Source: Clostridium tagluense
Lineage (GTDB): Bacteria > Bacillota > Clostridia > Clostridiales > Clostridiaceae
Direction: 5' to 3'
Assembly (NCBI RefSeq): GCF_003865095.1
Contig: NZ_BHYK01000023.1
Span: 21,021-85,020, forward strand
Length of the DNA stretch: 64,000 bases
Below the pieces are notes generated by a model. The model saw nothing but the letters and a program-made list of their open reading frames with translations. It did not search any database and was not told where the DNA came from. This document shows positions 27,956 through 36,658 of the stretch, in pieces. The translations under genes were made by a program, and so were the position numbers. The stretch's first letter is position 1. Every line of letters starts with the position of its first letter.

Positions 27956-29319
27956 TATATTGGCTCATGGTTATTCCCAGAAAAACCATCCACCATTACA
28001 TCTATCCTATCCTCAGTATCCTCTTTTATGTCTACAGGTTTTAGTTTTTTTATCGTGCCAAAGGGCTGCGTTAATGAAAGTTTATCACCACGTCCTGATA
28101 TAACCCACAAGGTTTTATAGCCTTTTGGCGTTACACCTAGGTTTACTTCACCCTTTCCGTCTGTAAAATATATTAGTATGTTTGTATCAGTATTATTCAC
28201 ATAATTAAAAACCGGTGTAAATTTTGTACCACCACCGCCAGTACTGCTTCGCTTACGTACATTATTAATGGATTTCACCTTGTATGCTTGTCTTATTTCC
28301 GTATCACATTCAAGCAGTGTTATTTCGTGTTTATAGGTTTTTACAATATTAAAAACCTCTTTTATTGCTCCATGAAATTCCTCATCACTAATACTTCCAC
28401 TTATGTCTATAGCCAGGGTAATTCTAGCTGTATGCCCCCTAAGTTCTCCTCTTAAATCTAATCTATTAGGTTGGCGTCTACTTCTTCTTGTAATAGTCTT
28501 CTTTTTGTCACCTTCTAGCGTTCCCATCATTTTCTTTAGATACATATTCCAAGGAATTTCACCCTTTTTCCCTGCAAGACCTTTAAGCATATCCTCCAAA
28601 TAAAGAGGAACTGCGCCCTTCTCTGCTAACACTACAAATTTCTCTGTAAAATTTTTAAGGGTCTCCTCATCTATTTCTGTGGATTCTTCCCACAAATCAT
28701 GAGTTTTAGAAGCATCATATTCTTTTTTTATCTGCTCGTACTTAGACTCATCTTCCTTAGTTTCATCTTTTTCCTCTAATAAATTTAGAGCCATTTGAAT
28801 TTTATCCACATAATACTCCATAATCATATAAGGTTGCATATTTAAACTATATTTAAAATTTATACTATCTAAAGTTGTAGCAAAGTGTGGAAGATCCTTT
28901 AGATGCTGATTAACTACTATATCCATCGCCATATTAATGGCCAAGTTACTATATTTTGTTTTAAGTACTCTTGCACGATTTAAATGAAATGATAGTATGT
29001 GATAAATCTCATGTTTAATAGTGCTTTTCATCTGCTCCCCTGTAAGATTCAAAAAAATATATGGGTTGAAATAAATTACATATTTAGATAATTTAAAATT
29101 CACAGCTGTGGGCGAAGTTATATCATATTTTATTTCTCTAGACATTTGAAGTAGAAAGTAGCCATAAAAGTTTTCATTATCTTCTATGAGCATAAAATTA
29201 ACCATAGTAATAAGTTTCAAAAATTCTTCATTAAAATCTTTTGGCATGTCTTCAATTCTTTTCAGATTAGAAATCTGGTCGTAAAGTGAGTTTTTAAAAC
29301 TTTCAAATACCTTTCCCAT
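27952..29319 (-). CDS. vWA protein with HExxH metallopeptidase-like domain (DUF2201)
   Basis: This 455-aa protein has a zinc-peptidase-like HEIYHILSFH helix near residues 103-112. A C-terminal von Willebrand A domain carries the metal-site motif AIDISGSIS, a threonine-bearing GGGGTKF loop and YFTDGKGE. The middle has charged linkers. Such proteins work with MoxR-type ATPases encoded beside them, as here, 8 bases after the ATPase gene. The family's likely role is ATPase-driven assembly or remodelling of a partner; the target is unknown. Whether the HExxH is catalytically active is uncertain. Confidence 0.85.
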   Translation of the reverse strand: MGKVFESFKNSLYDQISNLKRIEDMPKDFNEEFLKLITMVNFMLIEDNENFYGYFLLQMSREIKYDITSPTAVNFKLSKYVIYFNPYIFLNLTGEQMKSTIKHEIYHILSFHLNRARVLKTKYSNLAINMAMDIVVNQHLKDLPHFATTLDSINFKYSLNMQPYMIMEYYVDKIQMALNLLEEKDETKEDESKYEQIKKEYDASKTHDLWEESTEIDEETLKNFTEKFVVLAEKGAVPLYLEDMLKGLAGKKGEIPWNMYLKKMMGTLEGDKKKTITRRSRRQPNRLDLRGELRGHTARITLAIDISGSISDEEFHGAIKEVFNIVKTYKHEITLLECDTEIRQAYKVKSINNVRKRSSTGGGGTKFTPVFNYVNNTDTNILIYFTDGKGEVNLGVTPKGYKTLWVISGRGDKLSLTQPFGTIKKLKPVDIKEDTEDRIDVMVDGFSGNNHEPIY

Positions 29320-29327
29320 AATATCAC

Positions 29328-30446
29328 CTAGCCTTTTATCTCATTATAGGCCTTAAAATACATTTCAACAAAAGCTTCATTTTCCAAACATAATTTATAA
29401 GTAGCATTATAACTCTCTTTAATATCCTGCATAATCCCTATGCCTAGGTCCACAGGATATAACCCCAAAAACTCTACAAATCTTGTTATATCGCTATTTA
29501 AAATTTCTTTTCTATCTAAATTATGCAAAATATTCTTTGCTATCAAGTATAGTCTTGTGTGGCTTTCTTTTTTTACTTTTCCTATAACCTCTTGCGTCAA
29601 TTCTGAAGGATCAAACACCTCTTCATAAGAAATTAAAGGTTTATTATTCTCCTGTTCAAAAGCCATAAACTCATGAGCAATTCTATCACCTAAATTACCT
29701 TTTAGAATATTTAAAAATACTCTTTTAGGAGTTTTATCTTTATTTGTTTTGTAAATCCTATAGCTTTTAGAAACCCGTTCAAAGCTTCTAGGAGTTGCCT
29801 TTATCTGCTCACCCTTTAATGTACTTTGTAAATATTCCGGAAAAGTAGATATAAACTCTATAACCTTTTGCTCTATTTTATTTTCAATAGCCCAGCTCAG
29901 CCAAGCTTTTGAATCGCTTTCCATATAAAGCCAAACAAATCTATTTTCTTGTGCTGCATCCATATCAACTACTTGATAGTCAACATCGTCTCCATATTTA
30001 CTAGAAGGATTCATTGCAGCTAATATTTTTACTCTATCATGAAGCTTATACCCATTTATATCTCTGTTTAATATAAGATTCATAAGCTCTTGTTGCACAG
30101 TATGCTCACAACGGTTTATCTCATCAATAAATAAAAAAACCTCTTTGCCATCATCTATCAAACTATCTATTTCCTGTAGCTTTGTATGAACCGCGTAAAC
30201 AGTATTTTTTTTACTAATAGCCCTACCGCTATCATCCTTAAAACTATAATCTTCAACTGTTGGAAGACCACCTATTTCTCCTTCTTTTAAAAGGTTTCCA
30301 TCTATAACAACTAGGCTCCAGCCTTTCTTTTTTGCGAGTTCCTTAGCTAGGGCAGTTTTTCCTATACCGCTTTCTCCTACAATTATTGGTACTTCATCCG
30401 TTTCTATAACAAGCTCCGCACTTTGCAGCGTATCCTTAAAATTCAT
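29328..30446 (-). CDS. MoxR-type AAA+ ATPase
   Basis: This 372-aa ATPase has Walker A GESGIGKT near residues 23-30, Walker B VFLFIDEINR near 100 and a sensor region with AAMNPSSKYG. The C-terminal lid contains ATPRSFERVSK. It lies between a helical-repeat protein gene (13 bases upstream) and the vWA protein gene. MoxR ATPases act as chaperones that use a vWA partner to remodel a client protein. Confidence 0.88.
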   Translation of the reverse strand: MNFKDTLQSAELVIETDEVPIIVGESGIGKTALAKELAKKKGWSLVVIDGNLLKEGEIGGLPTVEDYSFKDDSGRAISKKNTVYAVHTKLQEIDSLIDDGKEVFLFIDEINRCEHTVQQELMNLILNRDINGYKLHDRVKILAAMNPSSKYGDDVDYQVVDMDAAQENRFVWLYMESDSKAWLSWAIENKIEQKVIEFISTFPEYLQSTLKGEQIKATPRSFERVSKSYRIYKTNKDKTPKRVFLNILKGNLGDRIAHEFMAFEQENNKPLISYEEVFDPSELTQEVIGKVKKESHTRLYLIAKNILHNLDRKEILNSDITRFVEFLGLYPVDLGIGIMQDIKESYNATYKLCLENEAFVEMYFKAYNEIKG

Positions 30447-30459
30447 AACTTATCTCCCC

Positions 30460-31263
30460 TTAGATCATCTTCAATTTTTCATCAACCGCTATTTTTTTGC
30501 AGGTTTTACTTCCATATTTATAAATAAAAATGATTTTATCCAATGATATATTACCATATTTCTCATTTATACTTTCACAGTTAATAAAATCCCTTACATA
30601 TTTTTCTGATATATCTTCTTTAGATAATACCTCTTTAAAAGCCATCTCTACCGCATCCCTTGGTAGGTCATTAATAAAATATTTCATTACCAGGGAATTG
30701 TGTTTTAAAAACAATATTTTTTTATTTTCATCTATGTTTAAAATGAACTTTATAGCAGCTTCATTTTCCGTAATGGCCAATATTTCTGCCTTTATAGTTG
30801 CATTTTCTATATATCTTAAAGTCTCATAGTTTTTTTCTATAGCTAAAAGTTGTATTTCTTCAATTGGGCTGTCTATAAATCTTATAGAGTCATAATCTCT
30901 TTCTATAGCTAATTTTTGTAATTCTATGCTGGGGCTTTTGGCATATTTTATTGCATACCCTTTTTGCTTAATACCGATCTTTATTAATTCGGCGCTGGGA
31001 TTTTCTATAAAGTCTAAAGTATTCCAAATCTTTGATACAACATATTTTTTCATATCATAAGTTGGATTTTCTATAAACTCAATGGCCATACAATTACTTT
31101 TTATTGCCATGTCTTGCATCTGTTTTGTAGGATTTTTTATATAACGTATCATTATCCCATCTTTTTTTATAGCCCTAATCTTCATTTCCTCACTAAGTTC
31201 TTTAATATTTTTTATAATAATTGGGTTACTCTCTATCATTTGTAGAATTTTATCATCTGTCAT
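30460..31263 (-). CDS. Helical-repeat protein (DUF4116-like repeats)
   Basis: This 267-aa protein consists mainly of about eight repeats of 22-24 residues with the pattern I..NP......AI......I.(Y/F)I. Examples are YIKNPTKQMQDMAIKSN, FIENPTYDMKKYVV and FIDSPIEEIQLLAIEKN. This looks like paired short helices forming a solenoid, as in DUF4116 proteins; the third partner or client of the MoxR-vWA pair is a natural guess. It is first in the operon with an extended TGCTATAAT promoter (about 31343). No catalytic motif is visible. Confidence 0.75.
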   Translation of the reverse strand: MTDDKILQMIESNPIIIKNIKELSEEMKIRAIKKDGIMIRYIKNPTKQMQDMAIKSNCMAIEFIENPTYDMKKYVVSKIWNTLDFIENPSAELIKIGIKQKGYAIKYAKSPSIELQKLAIERDYDSIRFIDSPIEEIQLLAIEKNYETLRYIENATIKAEILAITENEAAIKFILNIDENKKILFLKHNSLVMKYFINDLPRDAVEMAFKEVLSKEDISEKYVRDFINCESINEKYGNISLDKIIFIYKYGSKTCKKIAVDEKLKMI

Positions 31264-31342
31264 AAAACTTCACCTCTATACTAATTATATTCAAAAAAGC
31301 AACTATTCATTAAGCTGGTATTTTTTTATAACTGCCTTATTA

Positions 31343-31348
31343 ATTTAA
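31343..31348 (-). promoter_or_regulatory. -10 box of the repeat protein-MoxR-vWA operon
   Basis: Read on the minus strand, TGCTATAAT is an extended -10 element about 80 bases before the start of the repeat protein. A -35-like TTTATA lies 16 bases further upstream. Confidence 0.5.
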
Positions 31349-31433
31349 TACAATTATAGCATAAAAAAGAAAAGTATAAATAGTTGTTAACCGTCCACGA
31401 TTAATTTTCAAAATTTAATAATTTTTTACAAAC

Positions 31434-31460
31434 TAAAAAAAGAGATATTTCTATCTCTTT
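31434..31460 (-). terminator. Terminator of the candidate RNA
   Basis: The stem AAAGAGAT/ATCTCTTT is followed by seven T residues on the minus strand. Confidence 0.8.
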
Positions 31461-31717
31461 TATAAACGAACCAAAATTTTTAAATTTATAATCCAAGGTA
31501 CCGTTGCCCCAATTTTTGCACCTATCTTTATGATAGGTGGGTGTCCTCAGAGATGTTTAGCAGTCCTTGCCAATTAAATATTGGTCTTATAGGCCTAGTA
31601 TGCATCTAGATCTTGAACTCCCGTATTAATACTGTAGGTTGAAAATAAGAGCTTCACGAATATCCCAGAAATATATATTCATATAAAATTTTTAAGTAAG
31701 TTTAATTACTATCTATT
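31434..31717 (-). ncRNA. Candidate structured non-coding RNA
   Basis: This 576-base gap holds a transcription unit without a reading frame. A promoter at 31724-31751 should start an RNA of about 280 bases, ending at a terminator at 31434-31460. The interior is unusually GC-balanced and forms hairpins: CACCTATC/GATAGGTG, CCAAT/ATTGG and a longer-range CAAGG/CCTTG. Conserved-looking single-stranded blocks include GATGCATACTAGGCC and ATCTCTGAGGACACCC. I could not fit it to tmRNA, SRP RNA, RNase P or a common riboswitch. The raiA motif or a divergent 6S RNA are the families I would test first. Confidence 0.65.
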
Positions 31718-31723
31718 GATTTT

Positions 31724-31751
31724 ATTATATCAGAATTAAAATAAAATTCAA
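31724..31751 (-). promoter_or_regulatory. Promoter of the candidate RNA
   Basis: TTGAAT (31746-31751), a 16-base spacer and a perfect TATAAT (31724-31729) preceded by TG are on the minus strand. Confidence 0.65.
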
Positions 31752-31839
31752 TAGTAAATTACAATTTTTTTTAAATAAATTTATGAGAATAAGATGTAAA
31801 ATATAATACATTCTCACTCATTATTTGTTTTATTAAATG

Positions 31840-33195
31840 CTATGCGATAATGCCTTGTTTTTTTAAGTATGATTTTGAATTTTCATGTAACGGCAAGGTC
31901 TCAAACTCTTTTTGCATTTTCTTCATAGTATTTAATATAACAACATCCGCAATATTCATGCCTTCTGAAGATAAAACTCCTAAATTCATAATTGTATCTT
32001 CAGCAGTTTCTGCAACAATTCCATTTCTTGCAGGTACAATAGAACCATTTATAGCCAAAACTGCGGATTGCACAGCAACTGATGCAGATGTGGAAAGCTT
32101 CAATGCACATCCTTCCTTTGCACCATCACATATCATACCGCTTGTATTTGCAAGGGTGTTCTTTATAACACCATCTATTTGCTCTTCACTCGCACCCATT
32201 AACCATGCTATAGCTACCCCAGAACCAGTTCCAGCTGCAACACCACAAGCACAAAGCGCTGATAATCTTCCTATATAATGTTTTATATAGCTATTCATAA
32301 TATGACTTATCGCAACTGCTTTAGCCAGTTTTTCATCAGTCACATTAAATTTATTTTTGTATGCTACTAATGGTAAAATTGCTGTAAGCCCATTATTTCC
32401 ACTTCCGTTGCTACTCATAACTGATAAATTTATTCCGGACATTCTAGCATCGCTAGCAGCTGCAGTTAGCATCATTGAAGAAGTCATTAAGTCCTCACAA
32501 AGAAATCCTTGCTCCATACCTTTCTTAAGACTAAATCCAACCCCCATGCCCATTTTTTCTTTAAGTCCAACTTCAGCTATAGCTTCATTCATTACTACTC
32601 CATCTAACATAAAAGCTATATCTTTATGAGGAATTTTCTCAATTTCGCTTATAATTTCTCTTACTTTTAAACCATATAGAATGTTCTTTCCAATATTGCT
32701 TTTTTTATCCCCTTTTCTTAAATCTAAAAGGACTTCTCCTAGTCTTTCAATATAAACAAATCTATTATGTTTTCCGCTTATAATCACATTAGAATTGCCT
32801 TTATCTGTCACAAGATTTACTTCTACATAAATCTTGTCTTCAGTATCTTTAATATCTAATGATACTCTTCCACTATGCAAAAGTTCTTTCGCAAGTTGTA
32901 CTTGCCTCTCATTAATTCCTTCAAGTACTCTTAAATCCTTTTCACTTTCTCCACCAATAAACCCAAGGGCCGCTGCGATATGAAGCCCAACTTCCTTTGT
33001 ATTTGGTATGCCAACGGATAATCCATTTTTGTATATATTCGGACTAACAAAAACTTTTGCACTCTCTATATAATTAAAAGCCATTAATTCTTTAGCCTTT
33101 GCGCAGGCAAGAGCAACAGCTACTGGCTCAGTACATCCCATGGCAGGAACTACTTCCTCTTTCAACGTTTCAACTATAAGATTTCTTAATTTCAT
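31840..33195 (-). CDS. cdsB: L-cysteine desulfidase (UPF0597)
   Basis: This 451-aa iron-sulfur-type lyase breaks L-cysteine into pyruvate, ammonia and hydrogen sulfide. The N-terminal signature VVPAMGCTEPVAVALA has the family cysteine near residue 21. Further cysteines in ALCACGVAAGTGSG and CDGAKEGCALK are the usual cluster ligands. The family is also called CyuA or serine dehydratase alpha-like. It is monocistronic and read from a near-consensus sigma-54 promoter, and the neighbouring gene encodes a sigma-54 activator, as with cdsB/cdsR of C. difficile. That parallel is inference from family knowledge. Confidence 0.92.
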   Translation of the reverse strand: MKLRNLIVETLKEEVVPAMGCTEPVAVALACAKAKELMAFNYIESAKVFVSPNIYKNGLSVGIPNTKEVGLHIAAALGFIGGESEKDLRVLEGINERQVQLAKELLHSGRVSLDIKDTEDKIYVEVNLVTDKGNSNVIISGKHNRFVYIERLGEVLLDLRKGDKKSNIGKNILYGLKVREIISEIEKIPHKDIAFMLDGVVMNEAIAEVGLKEKMGMGVGFSLKKGMEQGFLCEDLMTSSMMLTAAASDARMSGINLSVMSSNGSGNNGLTAILPLVAYKNKFNVTDEKLAKAVAISHIMNSYIKHYIGRLSALCACGVAAGTGSGVAIAWLMGASEEQIDGVIKNTLANTSGMICDGAKEGCALKLSTSASVAVQSAVLAINGSIVPARNGIVAETAEDTIMNLGVLSSEGMNIADVVILNTMKKMQKEFETLPLHENSKSYLKKQGIIA

Positions 33196-33311
33196 GAAAT
33201 CACTCCCTCTATGAATTATATTATTAAAAATATGTATACTATCAAATTTAAATATATCAAAAACTTATGTAGTCTTTATGAATGTTTTTTAATACTACTA
33301 ATACATATTAA

Positions 33312-33328
33312 AGCAATATTCATGCCAA
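33312..33328 (-). promoter_or_regulatory. Sigma-54 promoter of cdsB
   Basis: The minus-strand sequence TTGGCATGAATATTGCT matches the -24/-12 consensus TTGGCACG....TTGCW except for one base, with exact GG to GC spacing. It lies about 115 bases before the cdsB start. Confidence 0.85.
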
Positions 33329-33392
33329 TAAAATCATTGATATAATAGCCCCCTTAATTTTATTTTTCTCAAAATGATAAAAACCATGGAAA

Positions 33393-33433
33393 AACAGTAT
33401 CAAATTGATAATTAATTCTCATTTTGATACTGT
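33393..33433 (-). terminator. Terminator of the sigma-54 activator gene
   Basis: A perfect inverted repeat ACAGTATCAAA / TTTGATACTGT with an 18-base loop ends in TTTTT on the minus strand and includes the stop codon of the activator gene. Confidence 0.75.
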
Positions 33434-35199
33434 TCCGCTTTATATTCTTTTAATTTTCTATACAGCGTTGCTCTACTTAATTCTAAAGCTTCAGCAGCCT
33501 TTGTAATGGCTTGTTTGCTATGTCCAAAATGTTCTAACGCTTTTAAAATTTCCTTTTTCTCTAATTCTTTAATAGGTATAATCCCTATATTTTTATTAAT
33601 TTCTAAAGTATTTGATGAAACTTTCAACCGCTTAGGCAAATCCATACATTTTATAACTGAGCTACCGCACATATTTACGGCATATTCTATGGTATTTTCC
33701 AATTCACGTACGTTCCCTGGCCACTTATAATTCATGAAAATTTCTAAAACAGAATCTTCTATTTTACTTATATGCTTTTCTAGCTTAACGTTACATTTTT
33801 CCAAAAGATAATCCATAAGAATCACTATATCATCTTTTCGATCCCTTAATGGAGGTATATTAAGTGGGATTACATTTAATCTATAAAACAAATCTTGCCT
33901 AAACTCCCCTTCTAACACTTTTTTTTCTAAATCTTTATTAGTAGCTACAATAATTCTTACATCTATAGGAATGGATTCTTTTCCGCCAATCTTCTCAATA
34001 ACGTATTCCTGTACTACCCTTAAAAGTTTAGTTTGAAGATGAATAGGCATATCTCCAATTTCATCTAAAAATATAGTTCCCTTATTTGCGAGTTCAAATT
34101 TCCCTGCCTTACCACCTCTTCTTGCTCCTGTAAACGCTCCATCCTCATACCCAAAAAGCTCACTTTCTAGTAATTGTTCTGGAATAGCCGCGCAATTTAT
34201 TGGAATAAAAGGCCCTTTAGCTCTAGCACTATAAAAGTGAACAGCCCTTGCAAATAATTCTTTTCCCGTTCCACTTTCTCCCTGAATAAGCACTGTAGAA
34301 GTAGATTTCGCAGCCTTTTTTGCTTCTACTTTAACCTGCTCTAAACAAGAACTACTACCTATAATACTATCAAAGGAAGTAATCATGGTACCCGTGGTAA
34401 TATGATTTACTGTTTTTAACAAATCAGAAATATTACTAAAGGAACATACTATGCCAAAGCTTTTATCGCCGATACTAATAGGCTTTGCATCAAAAACTCC
34501 CCTGAAATGATGGCTATTATTATTATAAGTGAATTCTTTATTTTTTAAATTTTTATGTTCATCAATAAGCAAATCAAAATCTAAACTACCAATAAATTTT
34601 TTTATATTAGTTTTTAAAATTTGATTTCGCTGAAGCTTAAATAACTCTGCTGCTTTGGTATTATAATGAAGAATGTTTCCTGCGTGATCCGCTGCTATAA
34701 TCCCTCTATCTACAGCATCGAGAACTATCTCTAGTTCACTTACTAAAAGCTTTATTTGCTCTGTATTTTCCTGTTCTAATAACTTTGATGATATTAAATC
34801 CGCCATTCTATTTAGAAAATTCATTAGATTTTCTTTATTATTTATAATAGCATCCCGTTGCTCTTCTTCAAAGGCAATAAGCCCAATTACTCCAACAGTG
34901 ACATCTCCTACATGAATTGGACAACAGACCTCTGCAAATTCCTCGCAGTTGTAAGCATTCTCACATTCTAAACATGTAAAATGTTGCCTAGGATTTTCAA
35001 TAATAAAACTTTCTCCTTGTGTTAAAGAAAACCCAAAAGCAGATTTTTCATTTACTTTTTCTCCAATACAATTTCTATATCTTCCTGTACCTGCTATTCT
35101 ATTATAATTATTATCTACAACAGTCACATCTACCCTTATGACACTTGATATTGCCTCAGAAATTTTCTGAACATTTGAAACAATTTTTATCAAATCCAT
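33412..35199 (-). CDS. cdsR: Sigma-54-dependent transcriptional activator (CdsR-like)
   Basis: This 595-aa activator has four parts. An N-terminal sensor (1-150) contains a cysteine cluster, [12 protein letters not shown]...CCPIH. A PAS domain follows (about 160-270), with [12 protein letters not shown]. The AAA+ domain shows Walker A GESGTGKE, the sigma-54 contact loop GAFTGA and Walker [12 protein letters not shown]-terminal Fis-type helix-turn-helix ends it ([16 protein letters not shown]). The ATG at 35199 is preferred since GAGG lies 9 bases upstream; the ATG at 35208 abuts that site. The cysteine cluster could sense cysteine, sulfide or redox state. Its likely target is the adjacent cdsB. 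Confidence 0.88.
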   Translation of the reverse strand: MDLIKIVSNVQKISEAISSVIRVDVTVVDNNYNRIAGTGRYRNCIGEKVNEKSAFGFSLTQGESFIIENPRQHFTCLECENAYNCEEFAEVCCPIHVGDVTVGVIGLIAFEEEQRDAIINNKENLMNFLNRMADLISSKLLEQENTEQIKLLVSELEIVLDAVDRGIIAADHAGNILHYNTKAAELFKLQRNQILKTNIKKFIGSLDFDLLIDEHKNLKNKEFTYNNNSHHFRGVFDAKPISIGDKSFGIVCSFSNISDLLKTVNHITTGTMITSFDSIIGSSSCLEQVKVEAKKAAKSTSTVLIQGESGTGKELFARAVHFYSARAKGPFIPINCAAIPEQLLESELFGYEDGAFTGARRGGKAGKFELANKGTIFLDEIGDMPIHLQTKLLRVVQEYVIEKIGGKESIPIDVRIIVATNKDLEKKVLEGEFRQDLFYRLNVIPLNIPPLRDRKDDIVILMDYLLEKCNVKLEKHISKIEDSVLEIFMNYKWPGNVRELENTIEYAVNMCGSSVIKCMDLPKRLKVSSNTLEINKNIGIIPIKELEKKEILKALEHFGHSKQAITKAAEALELSRATLYRKLKEYKAEQYQNEN

Positions 35200-35403
35200 C
35201 TTTATCATCCTCTTGTTTTTTACTTAAATACACGCTTATTATATCTCTGGTGCCACCCAGGTTGCAAGTGGTAAGTTACTTGGCTAACTCATCACTTAAA
35301 TTTCACCTTGAGCAAATAATAATTTAAATTTATTGTTTGTAAAATATTAAAATTAATATAACTTATAAACTTGGATATAATATTATTGAAGGAAGGTGTT
35401 CCC

Positions 35404-36108
35404 ATGAACGAAGGCCTAATAGTACTAGTCAGAGGAATCATTGGCTTTTTTACATTATTGATATTTACCCGTATTCTCGGCAAGCAGCAGGTTAGTCAGC
35501 TTACTTTTTTTGATTATGTAGTTGGTATAACTATAGGTTCTACAGCCTCCTCTCTAACTACAGATTTAACTAGTAGAGCATGGCCTCATTGGGTAGGACT
35601 ATTTACATGGACTGCTTTATGCTTAATTTTACAATTAATAACTCTTAAATCAAAGACTGCTGAAAAATACCTAGATGGACAGCCTACCATCGTTATTATA
35701 AATGGAAAAATACTAGAGGAGTCCATGAAAAAATTTCGATACACCATAGGCGACCTTCTATCACAGTTAAGAGATAAAGATATTTTTGATATAGACCAAG
35801 TGGCTTATGCAATCCTGGAAAAAGATGGTCAATTGTCTATCTTAAAAAAAACTCAGTGTGATCCAGTTACCCCAAAAGATTTAAATCTTAAAACTTCACC
35901 TGCCAGTATTGATTTTGAAGTGATTTACGATGGCTCCATTTTGCAAGATAGCTTAGATAAGATCAATAGGAATGAAAGATGGTTAATGAAACAATTAAAA
36001 AGCAAAGGCATTAATGACGCTTCCGAAGTATTCTTAGCTATTTATAATGCCACCAGTGGCCTACATATAGATCTTTATAAAGATCATATAAAAAAAAATA
36101 ACAAATAA
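35404..36108 (+). CDS. DUF421 membrane protein (YetF-like)
   Basis: This 234-aa protein has three N-terminal membrane helices and a soluble C-terminal domain. The conserved DUF421 signature FTRILGKQQVSQLTFFDYVVGITIGS is in the first 60 residues, and LDGQPTIVIINGKI plus DLLSQLRDKDIF follow in the soluble part. The family occurs in many Firmicutes (yetF, ydfR), some linked to spores; no activity is known. The start at 35404 follows GGAAGGTG. It forms a pair with the DUF4363 gene 24 bases later. Confidence 0.9.
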   Translation: MNEGLIVLVRGIIGFFTLLIFTRILGKQQVSQLTFFDYVVGITIGSTASSLTTDLTSRAWPHWVGLFTWTALCLILQLITLKSKTAEKYLDGQPTIVIINGKILEESMKKFRYTIGDLLSQLRDKDIFDIDQVAYAILEKDGQLSILKKTQCDPVTPKDLNLKTSPASIDFEVIYDGSILQDSLDKINRNERWLMKQLKSKGINDASEVFLAIYNATSGLHIDLYKDHIKKNNK

Positions 36109-36132
36109 AATATAAGGGAGTAACTTAACTTT

Positions 36133-36498
36133 ATGAAAAAATTAATATCATACTCTATACCAATAGTTACTTTAACAGTCTTTGTATTATTAATGCTTGG
36201 TGGTAATTATTTAAAAAAACCTCATAACCAGTCAGAAGATGTAGTTGCTTTTGTAGAGGTATCTATAGAACATGCAAAATCCGAGAGATGGGATATGCTT
36301 GAGCAAGATATGACTAATATTGATTTAGCCTGGAAAAAAATAATTCCACGTATTCAATTTAGTGTTGAGCGAGATGAAATATATAATATAAGTTTAAATA
36401 TAGCTAAACTTCGTGGCTCCATAACCAGTGAAGATAAAGCTAGTACACTAATAGAATTAAATGAGATCATGGAAGATTGGGATGAACTAACAAGGTAG
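36133..36498 (+). CDS. DUF4363 family protein
   Basis: This 121-aa protein has one N-terminal hydrophobic helix (ISYSIPIVTLTVFVLLMLGG) and an outside helical domain rich in charged residues (WDMLEQDMTNIDLAWKKI). This is typical of DUF4363 proteins, which often follow DUF421 genes. It is probably anchored in the membrane beside the YetF-like protein. The function is unknown. Confidence 0.85.
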   Translation: MKKLISYSIPIVTLTVFVLLMLGGNYLKKPHNQSEDVVAFVEVSIEHAKSERWDMLEQDMTNIDLAWKKIIPRIQFSVERDEIYNISLNIAKLRGSITSEDKASTLIELNEIMEDWDELTR

Positions 36499-36558
36499 TA
36501 GACCGCGTTAGTTTATCTCCTTTTATTTTGAAAACAATATTGTTTTTATGGCACACTC

Positions 36559-36655
36559 TTTTTTCTTAGATTATGCTAACAAAAGTATATATTGCGTAAA
36601 ATGCATTTAAGCAATATATACTTGACCTTATAGCATAATATAAGAAAAATTTTTT
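36559..36655. repeat. Palindromic intergenic element
   Basis: Two arms of about 40 bases are inverted copies: CTTAGATTATGCTA...AAGTATATATTGC on the left and GCAATATATACTT...TAGCATAATATAAG on the right, around TAAAATGCATTTAA. The right arm recurs almost unchanged at 27913-27955. The element separates convergent genes and may act as a terminator in both directions. Confidence 0.75.
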
Positions 36656-36658
36656 AAT

